Origin: Ampullaceana balthica
Lineage: Eukaryota; Mollusca; Gastropoda; Lymnaeidae
Assembly: GCA_944989445.1 (NCBI GenBank)
Contig: CALYLW010000129.1
Span: 1,134,415 to 1,198,414 of the forward strand
Direction of reading: 5' to 3'
Length of the DNA: 64,000 nt
Shown here piece by piece: positions 46,033 through 57,214 of this stretch; the stretch's first letter is position 1; the number at the start of each line of letters is the position of its first letter. The notes beneath the pieces are model-generated. The model had not been told where the DNA came from and made no database searches. It saw nothing but the letters and a program-made list of their open reading frames with translations. A program made the translations under genes and the position numbers.

Positions 46033-48059
46033 TTAAATATTAGAACATTTGACATTACCTGTTGGTGACAGAACCATTCGCTTTGGTCTAGACTTCAACA
46101 TCTGGTTGGCGTTGTTTACCCAACTATTTCCTGACTTGTCTATTTCATCGGCGCCTCGTTTTGATGTGGACGATCCGTCAGCCCTCTCCGAGACTTCAGC
46201 AGATCTGTTTGCTGCTGCTGCTCCACCAAGGACGCACCGGGGCTTGGCGTCTGACGATCGACTCGCTCGTCTCTCCGTGGTCAGTGCTGGGGATCTCTGT
46301 AGGTTGTGTGAGGTCTGCTGACGCTGTTGCCGCTGGCGTCTCTGCAAAGTCCTGTTGGCAAGTTTGTCCTCCTGCAGGCTGTCCGTCTTTTTACTCCTTG
46401 ACGTCATCTCCGTAACCGTCTTGGCGTCGAGGCGACCGTTCTCTCCCCGCAGCAAGGCCCTGTACTTCAGCGAGATCTTTTTCTTCGGCTTGCTTTCTGC
46501 TTCGTCCGAAGCCGCTCTGGAAACCTCTTTTTGATGAACCGGGTTTGCGAGACGCTTTTGTTTCGAAGCCTTAATTCGAGGAGAATTGCTGCCTCGCGTT
46601 TTACATCTTGATGGTCCGGCAGTTTCTATCGAGCTTATTTCACTTGTAGATTGAAATGAAACCATGCTCAGGCGGTCACAGAGTTCAAGGCTTGTTGTGG
46701 GATCAGAGGAAGTCTCGCCCTCTCGTTCGTCGTCAAAAAAATTCAAACCCTCGCGAGTTTTCGACGGGGTCACAGTTCTATTGTTGCAACAGTTCATCTG
46801 TTTGCTGCAACAGGTCATTTGTTTGGTCCGGGCGTCTAGCGGGGCCTTGAGTGAGATCACGTTAGCGACAGGTTTTGTGTACACGACCGACATGTTGTCA
46901 ATGCACCAGTTGCACGGTCCATCTCGCTTCGTCTCTTTGAGCCCACCATCACTGCCCGAAGTCTCTCTTTGTTCATTCGACGCCCCGTGTTGACTGTCTC
47001 GCGACTGGATATGATCAGAACCTGATTGGACGCTGCTCTGCTGGTGAGACGTGCTGGCTCGAGTCTTTGATGTCTTCAACTTTAAACACTGATCAAAACA
47101 ATCGGGATTTTTTCTCGGCCTGCCTTTCTGGGCCTGTGGTCTCCCTTGCCCACCGGGCAACGATTTATCAGAGCTTGTTAATGTATGCTCGTTTTTCTTT
47201 TTATTCGCACAACTCTCGCATCCGTTGGATGAACTGACAAACACTGGGCTCCCTCTTTCACCAGAAATAAAATGTGTCCCCGCCATTGGATCGCTTCTTG
47301 CTGAACTGGAGGCGACTGATGCCCATGTCTTCATTGGAAAAACATTTTGTGCTGTGCTAGAAGTGCTCTGCCTTTCATCCAGTCTTGCATTCTCCTTGGT
47401 GCGGGTGGTGACTATATCCGCCCAGCGCCGCCTCGAAAGACCTGTGATAGATTTGCTCTGCTTACTTCTGACAATCTCCTTCGCCTTCTCTTTCACCAGT
47501 CCCTTTGGACGCCCAGGTGCCGGCAATGATGGCCAATCCAGGTTTTCCGATGATCCGTGCACATGCAAATGTGATGAGGATGATATCGATAACCTTGACG
47601 AGCTTTTACCAAAGGTCGCGTCAGGTTTCCGATAAAGTTTTTTCTTCCTGGGATATTTCCCCCTGTCCTTGCTGTCTTCGGTCCCACTGTGACTCGGTCC
47701 CGCCTCAAACATGTTGATCAGATCAACCGTCTTGCGTCGTGTTCGTAGTTTCCTCGTTTTGCTAACGCGTTGTTCCCTTCTGTTCTCCTCGGTGTCTTCG
47801 CCGGCTGTTTGCGCAGCCGATTCTTGCTGGTGCGCCCTGGACGCGGCCTCACTGCCCTGGCCATCGTCCTTCCTGGTCGTCGTCTCTCGAGTGGGTCCCT
47901 CGAGTTCCTCGGTCAAAGATGAGGCGATCCGTTCAACATCGTCCTTCAGCTTGTCCAGTCTCCATCGGAGCATCCTCAGTTTTTTAGATCTCTTGCTGCT
48001 CTGGCTGTGTCGTGAGAGGAGCGCTCGTTTCGGTCGAAGATTTATGCTGTGTTTTGGTC
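46033..48059 (-). CDS. Unrecognised gene, long terminal exon (about 676 residues)
   Basis: The acceptor ATATCATCAG|GA at 48060 fits the phase of the previous donor. The open frame runs 2 kb without a stop. Counting from the internal Met at 47973, GRPKG is at 154-158, KGRPRK at 283-288, CESC at 252-255, CNWC at 354-357, and TCCSKQMNCC at 387-396. Composition is rich in Ser, Lys, Arg, Glu and Thr, with a Gln/Arg run (RRQRQQRQQ) near residue 545. The frame ends at the stop 46033-46035. However, CAACAG|GTAATG just before it could be a donor, so one more exon is possible. Confidence 0.8.
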
Positions 48060-50101
48060 CTGATGATATTAGCGAGCCATTTTATACATTTAAACTTGAT
48101 GTGTGATAAGTTAATGATTAATTAGTAGACATCTATGGACCCAATACAAGTTTTTAGACATATTTAAAAGGCATTCGAGTTGAGATGGCAAAAAGGGCAA
48201 CAGTATGATTTAATGCATGAGCATATACTGCAAAATGTTCTGCATTACAAAACTTTTATCAATCTACAAGCAAGATGCGCGATGGGCAAGCATGGATGAT
48301 AGATATGGAGTAAAAAAAAATACTGAACAATCATAATTAACTTGACCCTTTAATTCATCATAAATTCTAGAAAGCGAAATATGATTGTATTTAGTTTAAA
48401 CAGTGCTGGATTTACCTATTTGCTAAACAAGCTATAGCTTGTGGCCCCCGCCTTCTTAGCGGCTCCCCGGAATTTAAAAAAAATCATATTTGGCTCTGAC
48501 ATAGAATATCTGAACTTCAAAAGGGCCCCCATATCTCAAATAGCTTAGGGCCCCATCAAGTCTAAATCTGGCCCTGAGTTTAAATGACATCAGCAAACAA
48601 CCTAGTTCAAAAAATTGATCAACTCGCCCACTTACTGCCGATAGACCTCGCCACCAGTCTTCGTCCTTTGGCCAGTCTTCGTTTGTTCCGACCTCTCTTG
48701 GCTCTGCTCCCATGGGCGTGGTTGGGCCGCACGTGTCGAATGGCGTTGATGTTGGTGTCTATCTCCCGATGCTCTGACTCGCCCGACACGGACGGAGTGA
48801 GTTGATGTGACGTCGTCTCGACTTCGGGTGGTTCCGTGCTTGAACCGCTCGGTGGGGTTGCATCTGAGTCTGTCGGTAATTCTATGCATGGTAGCGGGAT
48901 AGATGATGACTTTGTATAACACGATTTAAAAAAAAAGAAACAGTTTAACATGCAGTGGATGTAGGGTGTTGTTGAAGGTGATCTAATTTGTTAGCAGTTT
49001 TTCTTCTATAAATATTTGTTTGTTAGCAGTTATATTGGTAAAAATTAAAAATATATTTGTTAGCATTTATAGTCTGAGATTTTTTTTAAAAAGTGATGTT
49101 GGTATACATATTTTTGTTTCACTGTACGCTGTAGACATGGAGGGGGGTGCTGTGGCGTTACCCTGGGTTGGACAACACCCTCCTCCAGCACTAAAACACC
49201 TCGCCTTCTTTGCTGTGAGTAGAGCTGAACACTTTGAACATAAAAAAATAAATAGATAAAGTAAATGACAAACCTTGCATTGGTTCCTCATTAGTTACTG
49301 TAGTATTGTCTTCCATCGCCTCACCGTCTTCGCCACTACCGTCCCCGCCCGACTGGGTCACCTGAGCCTTGTCCCTCCAACCCAGGTGTAGGTTGTTAAC
49401 CAGGCTTACGCCCTTGCTGTATATCGTTGACGTCTCTATCCTACGGCGGATCAGTCGGCCGAGGAGGGCCAGGGTGTGCCGCGGGGACGGGGGCTTCTGA
49501 AGCCTCTTCCTAGCTTTACGCCTTCTCATTTCACTAGGTGACCTGCACTGCCGACACGGGTGCGAATCGTCATCGGATGGGATGACAAACAGACGCTAGC
49601 TTCACGCGGGAGGTATAACGAGCTAAAGGTTTCAAAATCAGCCATTGCGTAAGTGTTGCTAGGGCCTAAAGTGAGAATGAAAGTTCCAATAGGAGTGAAT
49701 CGGAAATGACGACAATGGGAAGAACTAAAGATAGTAATTGTGGTAGAGAGTAGAAATTCTTTTAATTAAAAAAAAACAAAACTTTAGCACGTCTAAGGAA
49801 CTATGATATTGGTGTGCAATCTGACTCTTATCCTGGTGTTGTGAATGGTCCTTCACTAAAAGATGACTTTGTTGATAGGACGCTAGAGCAAGTTCGGCTT
49901 TTAACCAATAACAAGAGCTTCGTATTTCTGCTAAGGCAGGACAATCTGGGACTAGGACAAGCTTTAAAAAGAAAAGTATGAGGATACACATTCTCATTCA
50001 TGTCGATAGCTTCCTCTGTTCCAACCTCAAGTTCCTCATACCCTCGCTGAGTACTACTTGCGACTAGTGATGTATCCTCTGAAGTATACAACAGAAATAT
50101 T
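46033..50101 (-). CDS. Unrecognised basic, Ser-rich protein (four visible exons)
   Basis: Exons 50101-49990, 49595-49274, 48881-48636 and 48059-46033 join with matching phases (0, 1, 1) and GT-AG borders to about 900 residues. The gene is much richer in G+C than its surroundings. The first piece is acidic (TSEDTSLVASSTQRGYEELE), the second carries CRQC followed by MRRRKARKRLQKP, the third is acidic and Ser/Thr-rich then strongly basic (RAKRGRNKRRLAKGRR), and the last is a 676-residue disordered region. That region has GRPKG and KGRPRK (AT-hook-like cores) and CxxC pairs. No enzymatic or membrane domain is seen. The basic clusters suggest nuclear targeting and nucleic-acid binding, which is inference. 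More exons may lie upstream, since the first visible exon begins after an acceptor and lacks an obvious start. Confidence 0.6.
48401..48576. mobile_element. hAT MITE in the intron of the unrecognised gene
   Basis: The ends CAGTGCTGGATTTACC and (inverse) CAGGGCCAGATTTAGAC are flanked by the exact 8-bp AGTTTAAA (48393-48400, 48577-48584). It is 176 bp, lies between two exons, and does not touch a splice site. Confidence 0.9.
48636..48881 (-). CDS. Unrecognised gene, acidic-to-basic exon
   Basis: The acceptor CATGCATAG|AA completes the phase-1 codon of the previous exon. The donor GGCA|GTAAGT is canonical. It encodes ELPTDSDATPPSGSSTEPPE, HREIDTNINAIRHVRPNHAH and a bipartite basic stretch (SRAKRGRNKRRLAKGRRL), a plausible nuclear-localisation signal. 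It is exactly 82 codons. Confidence 0.7.
49274..49595 (-). CDS. Unrecognised gene, exon with CRQC and basic cluster
   Basis: The frame is open from a stop-adjacent acceptor at 49596 and reads LFVIPSDDDSHPCRQC, then SPSEMRRRKARKRLQKPPSP and RHTLALLGRLIRRRIETSTI. It ends NEEPMQ before the donor CAAG|GTTTGT, phase 1. If the upstream exon is wrong, the ATG at 49529 would be the start. Confidence 0.65.
49990..50101 (-). CDS. Unrecognised gene, possible upstream exon
   Basis: A strong acceptor (TTATTGTTTCAG) precedes 50101. The frame reads IFLLYTSEDTSLVASSTQRG, then YEELEVGTEEAIDMNEN, and the donor AAT|GTGTAT at 49989 is moderate. Phase 0 matches an acceptor CTAG at 49596. The peptide is acidic. 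It resembles a cytoplasmic tail, but nothing proves it belongs with the next exon. Confidence 0.4.
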
Positions 50102-52140
50102 CTGAAACAATAATCATATTGTAGGAACTATGATGATCAACTCATTGATCGTGGAGCCGTCATTTAAGAACAAAACGACACGCAATCGTACGCTTTCCCG
50201 TTGCAGCACATTGCTCTCTGTTACCGAATGCATACTTTTAAATTAAACAATTTTAAGTGCAAAAGTAGCGCTCACCTTGAGACCAAAATCGTAAATTGAT
50301 ATTATAAACTTCACGGGGTGACTTATGAGGGGCTGGGATCAAGTAGTGTCTAGTATTCAATCGTTGGAACACTCATGTTTAGAAAACTAAAGACAGGACG
50401 ATGCCAGGGAAGTTTAGGTTAAATGTTGTCTTCAATATAAAAGATAAAAAATAATAAACAAGCAGACATTTCAAACTAATTTGTGCGAAGATTCTGATTA
50501 AAATGTAGTCCTCACTCAAAGTCTAAATTAAGATTCGTTAACGTGATAACGATTTCTCTTTAGCACCCCACCCTTACAGTATTAAACAAATAAAAATAAT
50601 TCTTCTGGATAAATCCAAAAGGGACGAACAGTGATGATAATAATAACACTTCATATAATTTATGCTGACAGTGATAATGAATTTAAATCGGGGTGGGGGC
50701 AGCGCTGAACCATTTTATAGTAAATAAATAGTAGACTAAGACACTCGAGGATATAAAAAAGAATTGAAAGGATGTTTCGGCTGGATGCTATCCAGTAGGA
50801 AATAGAACAAAGTGAATATTTTCATATTGGAAACTGTAAATGTCTCCTGAGAAAAATGTTATTGTTCAGTTCTATAATTAGAAAAACTTCATTTAAATAT
50901 TTCATAAATGATCAGTTAGGAAATAGTTACCCCGTTCTTTCGCCTTTCATTTTTTAAGACATACATTTCACTGAGGCACCAAAAGAAAATCTTTTTAATG
51001 TTTGTCAAACTAAAGAATACAGTAAACTGTATCAATCATTTGGTATTTCTGTTTTAATAGTTGCAATGATTATGATATTGAAGACATTTTAAAAGGATCA
51101 AAGTTTCAATGATTTTTTTCTTTCTTTTTAGCATTTTATCGGTGTCAAGTGTCACCTTGAATCTTGGAAATGAGGGATATTGCCAGGGTAGAAGAAATCT
51201 CTACGGACAGTTAAGCTCAAGGATGGTTAAAAAAAACCAAACAATGTAAAGAGAGGCGACTGAGCTTTTTAAATAATGATTTGTGAAACTTAAGTTGTCT
51301 ACTCTTGCATGTCGATAAACGCCTCTTTAAATTTACGCCATTACCCTCCCTACGCCCCCAATATATATATATTTCCCATTACAAAACATATTGTCTAATA
51401 ATCATGAATCTTTTGTGAGGTGAAATTAGCTATGTCATGCCACATAAATAACCATTGACTCCAATAGAGCTAGAGTTATCTTGAAAAAAATAAAATAAAA
51501 TAAAGCGCTCTATAACCAAAATAAAGGAATTATCTTTTTAAATCCCTTATATTAACCTTACCGTCTTGTCTCTCTTTCTATTTGTCTGTCGTGGAACCGC
51601 GGAAAAAAAAGAAAAGTCTAAAATGACCGGGCCCCAGGTGGGATTACAGCCAGGGGCCCCTTGCAATCTTAATCCGCCCCTGACTACATAACTTAGAGAT
51701 ATCTTCATTTAACCAAAGTAAGAGTGTTCTCTACAATATTGATATTTAAATGGGAAAATAAATGTGACACAATTGCAAATACATTACAGTTAATGGCATT
51801 AACCTGTTGATTATTCTTCCGCATCTTTTATACGAGGAACGATGGGGTGTTGTTTCATTGTGACATTGGTTTTATAGCTTGCATCAGGGTCTTGATCAAG
51901 AGTTCCAGCACAGTGAGAAGATATACAAACATGAGAAAATCAGGTTTAATTAATGTTGTAAGAACAAACAAATATTAAAGTTAGGAAATATAGAGTGAGA
52001 TCATTATGTGTGACCACACCAACAAGACAACAAATTTTAATAAAACTGATAGAAATGTAAACAGTTTAGTGGTCAGAAGCCGTTTATAAGTTGAAGCCTA
52101 TCAAAATAATAAAGGTACACAAAAAATAAACTATGGGGCA
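50102..52140. other. No gene firmly supported
   Basis: Mostly AT-rich sequence, possibly upstream intron of the unrecognised minus-strand gene. A plus-strand stretch near 51131-51190 has a strong acceptor (TTTTTTTCTTTCTTTTTAG) and an open frame SVSSVTLNLGNEGYCQ, but no matching partner exon was found. A short repeat-like patch with GGGCCCC and CAGGGGCCCC lies at about 51630-51680. Confidence 0.35.
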
Positions 52141-52290
52141 CTGTCCTATTCGACTGTCTCAGGTAAATCACTGTCCTATTCGACTGTCCCTTGTGGATTA
52201 TTCTCCTATACGAATGTCCCAGGTGGATGACTGTCCTATACGACTGTCCCAGGTGGATTACCATCCTATACGACTGTCCCAAGTGGAGCT
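52141..52290. repeat. 30-bp minisatellite, five copies
   Basis: Five adjacent 30-base units of the form CTGTCCTATACGACTGTCCC followed by AGGTGGATTA. As the unit length is a multiple of three, both strands show an open repeated frame, which explains the apparent 65-70-residue frames here. They are not genes. Confidence 0.95.
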
Positions 52291-52473
52291 GTCAATGGTA
52301 GTGGGAAAAATACAACGGATCACGCAATAGAGTTAAATATAGGGAGACTTGTAATGGACTTTGAAAGCATCTACCAATAGAGATTACATGAATTTACATG
52401 TACATGGTTATTTTCAGTAACAGAAATAGTCTTTTTCCAAGAAGGAGTTTGATCAAAGGCGAACCTATCTCTA

Positions 52474-54433
52474 AGCGGCTAACAAAGGCTTGGCATTAGG
52501 GCATTTGCCAAGGGCGCCAGCCTGCGCCAGTTCAAAAGGGCGCCGCTAAATCTCTCATTAAAATTTTTTTTAAAATATAAATATTTCACTTTTATCCTCC
52601 ATAACAATAACAAAAAATTGAATAATTAATTGTATTTAATATTGTTCATTTAAACCATTATAATATTTGGACTGGAAACATCTAAACCCACAAATTCAAA
52701 ATCACGAAAATTCGTTGAAAAAATTTAACTAAATGAAAATTATTGGAAAAAGGACTTGAAAACGGTGGACTAATTGACGACTTTGCACAAGCAGCACTGA
52801 AAAGCGAAATTTTGAAATGGCGCCATACATTGACTATAACATTGAAATGTATATTGTTTTGTGCTGAAAACACCTTAGCTTTGCATGAACACAAACAAGA
52901 TGGAGGTATATTTTTAAATCTGATAAAATTTTTGTGTCAGTTTGATGTTGGTTTTAAAAATTCCTCTGAATCCCACATTAAAAATCACACTAGCTATGTG
53001 TCGCCAACAGATCCAGATTGAATTTATTAATTTGTTATCAGCAAAAGTACAAAGTGAAATAATAAAAGAAATTCAAGAGGCTAAATAGTATTGTATAATA
53101 TCTGATAGCCCTCCGGATGTATCTCACAAAGAGCAATTAACTAAAATTATTCGGTATGAGTATTTGAAATTGTCAGATAAAGAATATACGATTGAGGAGA
53201 GGTTTGTTGGTTTCATAAATACAACAGAAAAAACAGGAGAAGGAATTGCCTTGGAAATTAAAGCTGCATTAATTCAAAATGGTTTATCACTTGGCCAAGG
53301 CTACGATAATGGAGCCAACATGACAGGGAAGTACAAGGGAGTTCAAGCCATACTTCAAAAAGAGAATCCACTCTAAAAGTAATTTTAAATCAATAATTCT
53401 GAAACTAAACAAAACAATTGCTTTCTACAAATTGCTGCTAAAATTACGGGAGTCAAACGAAAAGCGATTTTTCACAAATTCCTTCTCCAACATTGTTCTA
53501 AATATTATTAGCTATTGTTTGGCGTTTGTTTAAACCCGATAGATGTTATGGTTGGCGAGAAATTGACAAAATACTGATATTTTATCGTTAAAATTTTTTT
53601 TTCCAGGAAATCCAGTAAACTTTTCCGGTATTTTTTGGCCGTTGCACATTCTTGGGACCTCATTAGCATATTTGCAAAAGACCCCAACCCTCTGGTATGG
53701 TTCAGGATGAGTTGCATGTGCAAGTTCGAACATTTCAAATGTATAAACGCAATTCCCAGGGGAAATTGCGTTAAAAAAAAGATTCCACCACTGGGAATAG
53801 ATCCTTCATCGTTTGCACCACAAAGCCTAAAAACTTCCATACGACCAGGAGAGCTTGACGGATATTGTAAGTTTAAAAAAATATAAACTCTAATCTTTAA
53901 TATTTTCTCTTATTGAGCCTATCAAATCAGGTTTTTCGATTACTAAGACTATCGGTTTCGAATAGCGATCAGATTATGATTAATAGAAGAGATTTTATTA
54001 ATTTATTTAATTTATGATATTTTCAGAGGTTAATGCAAACAATTGTCCAACTTTATCATAAAATATACTAAGTTTGGGGGCCCCTAAATCATCGGGGCCC
54101 CTGGCTTTAGCCCGTTCACCCCCCCCCCATTCCGCCATAGCTGTAATTTGTATTAACGCAACAATATCCAGTTTTAGCCGCCAATTAATTAAAAGTATTA
54201 TTTAGTAAATAATAAACTGCAAGTTAGTATTGCTCCTGTCTTTTGCATTTGTTACATTCACGTTGTATGACTGTCACTGTCAGACTACGTAATTATTGTC
54301 ATAAATAAAATTGGAGAAATTCAAATATTTTTTTTCTAACAATTGAAAACATCTCAAAGCTGAAACTTGTCGATTTGTCAAGGGCGCCAAAAATAAATTA
54401 GCCAAGGGCGTCAAAAACCCAGTTACGCCTCTG
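52474..54433. mobile_element. hAT (GGCGCCCTTGGC family) carrying a ZMYM1-like transposase fragment
   Basis: The right end (inverse) CAGAGGCGTAACTGGGTTTT and the left sub-terminal TTTGCCAAGGGCGCCAGCC match the copy at 28047-29658 in opposite orientation. A second, different hAT end (CTATGGCGGA-type) lies at about 54070-54143, so two elements are merged here. The left border is diverged and no duplication is visible. Confidence 0.6.
52743..53376 (+). pseudogene. ZMYM1-like hAT transposase fragment
   Basis: The frames read GLENGGLIDDFAQAALKSEI, EIIKEIQEAK, ISDSPPDVSHKEQLTKIIRY, then RFVGFINTTEKTGEGIALEI and GQGYDNGANMTGKYKGVQAI. This is the same central region as at 26816-27320: the Asp-containing 'SDS/TPD' segment and the GYDNGANM motif. 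A stop at about 53086 and loss of both termini make it non-functional. Confidence 0.75.
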
Positions 54434-54955
54434 ATCCTTGGTGAGAGACCTTAATTGATATGCATTACTGTGTGCTAGAAGTAGTTAGGACTAGTCTTAC
54501 TTAAAAAGGAGCTGGACCCTGATGGCAACGTCAAGGCACGCCACTGTCAAGGTACGCAACTGTCAGGATACAGCATATTCTAGCTACGACACCGAAGACA
54601 GTACTTTCGGCCAATTTTTTCGTGTGATGGTTGATGAAATTTTTTAAAAAATTTCCCACCAACCGAGGAACCTAATCTTGTCAGCTACTGATGCGAACAC
54701 AAAAGATCTGGTTACTGTTTACGTTTCTGCCTAATTTTTACAGCTGGATAAATAAAAATTTAAAAAATAAATTGAATTAATGCGCTTACTAAAATAACAG
54801 TGATGAGATCAATACTACATATTGATTACACTGTAATATGTCCATCGTATCACTGACCTATTTTAGCCGATAAACAAACGGCTGTGCTATTTATGTACGT
54901 GCTTCACAACATAAGCCCAGGAAGTACACACCACTTCAACACAAAGGCTAGCATC

Positions 54956-55050
54956 ATGTCTGACAAACAGAAATTACAAGATGAGTTTTTAACATGCTCT
55001 ATTTGTTTGGAGATTTTCCAAGAGCCGAAGACATTGAGCTGTTTACACAG
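54956..55050 (+). CDS. RING-finger protein (TRIM-like), first coding exon
   Basis: RING-type E3 ligases transfer ubiquitin from an E2 enzyme. The ATG at 54956 opens MSDKQKLQDEFLTCSICLEI, then FQEPKTLSCLH, and the exon ends at the canonical donor ACAG|GTGAGG (phase 2). C14, C17, C29 and H31 form the first half of a C3HC4 RING (C-x2-C-x11-C-x-H). The DEFLTCSICLEIFQEPKTL context is characteristic of TRIM-family RINGs near the protein start. The second half of the RING and any B-box should be in downstream plus-strand exons, but I could not find them between 55051 and the window end. It is either a large gene reaching past the window or an orphan exon. Confidence 0.75.
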
Positions 55051-55312
55051 GTGAGGGGTTGGTAACAATTTAATCGTGGAATGAATTTATACACGAATGC
55101 AATGTAATGGTGTAAATAAAATATTAACTGATGCATTTCAAAATGTTCTTGAAACTGTCACAGTCATGGTTTCAGGGTAATCTTCCGTCTTTCCAATTAA
55201 ATTGTGAACCATATTTGTTGACATCCCCTACCAAAGTCTTCTAGCAAATTTTCTTGGCAATTTAAGCGTAGTTATTTACAACGTCAGGCCCGTCTTCAAC
55301 TGCCCCTCCCAC

Positions 55313-55514
55313 CAGAGGCGTCACTAAGGGAGTGCTGGCGTTGCGGACTGCACCGGGTGACACCATCACAAGGGTTGACATAAGAATTTAAAATCATGTT
55401 TGTTAAATACCGTTATTTAGCACTGGCAGACTCGGAGTAGGTCTATGGGGTAAGTCGCGAGGGGGGCACCATGATCTACCGCACTAGGTGACACCAACTC
55501 TAGTGACGCCGCTG
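55313..55514. mobile_element. GTGACACC-family hAT MITE, full-length
   Basis: The ends CAGAGGCGTCACTAAGGG and (inverse) CAGCGGCGTCACTAGAG are flanked by CCTCCCAC and CCTCCCAT (7 of 8). The body matches the copy at 32324-32522 base for base over long stretches. It would lie in the first intron of the RING gene. Confidence 0.88.
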
Positions 55515-56399
55515 CCTCCCATTACAGTAGCCCTCATATGACGCAGGTCATTATTACCAAGCTATTTTCACTTTTGCTTTGAAAATATGTCTGTCACGTG
55601 TGAATCACGAGTTGGATGACGGAGAGGTCACATGAGTGGAAGCGCGGGAAGAAATGGGGTAGAAGGTTCGAGAGTATTATCAGAGGGTGGTCAGAATTTG
55701 GTGTGTAATGGCAGACGGCTGCCTGAGGCTGAGGACTCCACGTTGTATAGCCTCAAATTATATATCTACTGTGCATAGTGTAGATATTACAGTTGTTTTA
55801 TTGAAACCAGTTTTTCAGAGGATTATTGTATGCAAGGTTGTGTATTGAGAGAACGCCTACAAGATATATTAATAAGTAAAACATCACAAAGATGTTACAG
55901 TCCTTTATCTTTATCTATCTAGCGTTATGAAATTTGAAATTGAATTTCTTTTGATAAGAATATACATTTCATTTCTGAGATCTGTATACATACGATACTT
56001 CACCCGTATACATTGTATTTTATACCCGTGGACTATGGCTGTCATGTTCTGAAGTTGTCTTTTTAAATATGGTTGCAAGTTATAACTGTGGTTGTCATGT
56101 TCTAAATGATATCTGATGTCATTTAACACGTATATTTTTGTTATTGTGGTATGTGGTTATCAATGTTTAATTTGATTGTCATGCATACATTATCAGTATT
56201 AAGATCTAAGATATTAACACGAATACTATCAATAGGGTGATCTTACCTGTTTGGATCTGCTATGATATTGTGTTTCAGCCTTGTTCGAGGAAAGATATCG
56301 CCGCTTTTATTTAGTCCGTATCTCTAACCTCTAAGCAAGAAAACAATTACGTAGTAGATTTGTTACACCCACGATAAACCATTAGATAAAGTTTGATAT

Positions 56400-57170
56400 G
56401 ATCACATCTGTCGCTCTGCCTACATTGCCATTCGTCAGATCAGCTATATCCGTCATTACTTAACAGTTAGTGCCACAAAAACTCTAGTCTGTGCTCTTGT
56501 ACTAGCTCGTATGGATTACTGCAATTCTCTTCTGTCAGTTGCGCCAAAACAATGCATTGAAAAACTACAGAAAGTTCAAAATTCAGCTGCCAGATTAGTT
56601 CTAAAGGCAAAAAAAACCCACAAAAACATGATCATGTTACTCCGCTACTTTACTCACTTCATTGGCTACCTATACAAGCCCGAATCGATTACAAACTGGT
56701 CTTTCTCTGTCACAACTTCTTTTCTGACTCATGCCCTTCCTATCTTACTGAGCTTCTGTCGGTCTATTCACCCAGTCGTCAGCTACGCTCTTCTGCAGAA
56801 ACGCGCATTCTCTGTGTTCCTAAGACACGAACTAAAACATAATTTTGGCGAAAGGTCATTCTCTTTTTTTCAGCCAAACAATGGAATTCTCTACCATTAC
56901 ACATCCGGGGTATTTCATCTACCAAGTCCTTCAAGACTGCACTTAAGACGTATCTTTTGAAAATTTATTTTCAAAATTAAAGAAACATCATTTCTTTTTA
57001 ATGATTAACGTTGCTTATGTGTATTGTACTGTTATTTATGTGGCTATTATGAAAATAATGTATATTTAAATTATTATATGTATTTTATTATCTCCGTGTA
57101 AAGCGCTGTGAGCCCGGCTCCTTGCTGGGAAACAGCGCTTAAAAATTACCAATTTATTATTATTATTATT
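56400..57170 (+). pseudogene. CR1/L2-like LINE 3' end
   Basis: Plus-strand peptides in three successive frames read LVCALVLARMDYCNSLLSVA, PKQCIEKLQKVQNSAARLVL, then SLHWLPIQARIDYKL and NSLPLHIRGISSTKSFKTAL. These are the C-terminal reverse-transcriptase region of jockey/CR1/L2-type LINEs. The 3' tail has AAGCGCTGTGAGCCCGG and ends in (TTA)n at 57155-57170, the normal microsatellite-like tail. The copy is 5'-truncated and frameshifted. Confidence 0.85.
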
Positions 57171-57214
57171 ATGATCTCTAATATATACATACATACACAC
57201 AATATTACATATAC

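Noticed and set aside
47225..47635. Plus-strand frame of 136 residues and others at 46049-48106
   Set aside because: These are shadows of the long minus-strand exon at 46033-48059, which has matching splice phases and natural composition.
48584..48805. Plus-strand 73-residue frame
   Set aside because: Antisense shadow of the exon at 48636-48881 of the minus-strand gene.
52073..52330. Repeated PIRLSQVD-type peptide on the plus strand and its minus-strand mirror
   Set aside because: Produced by a 30-bp minisatellite whose unit is a multiple of three; no start context or splice sites.
53508..53840. 110-residue minus-strand frame with a tRNA-like patch near 53790-53840
   Set aside because: GGATCTATTCCC vaguely resembles a tRNA B box, but no convincing A box, cloverleaf or SINE tail was found.
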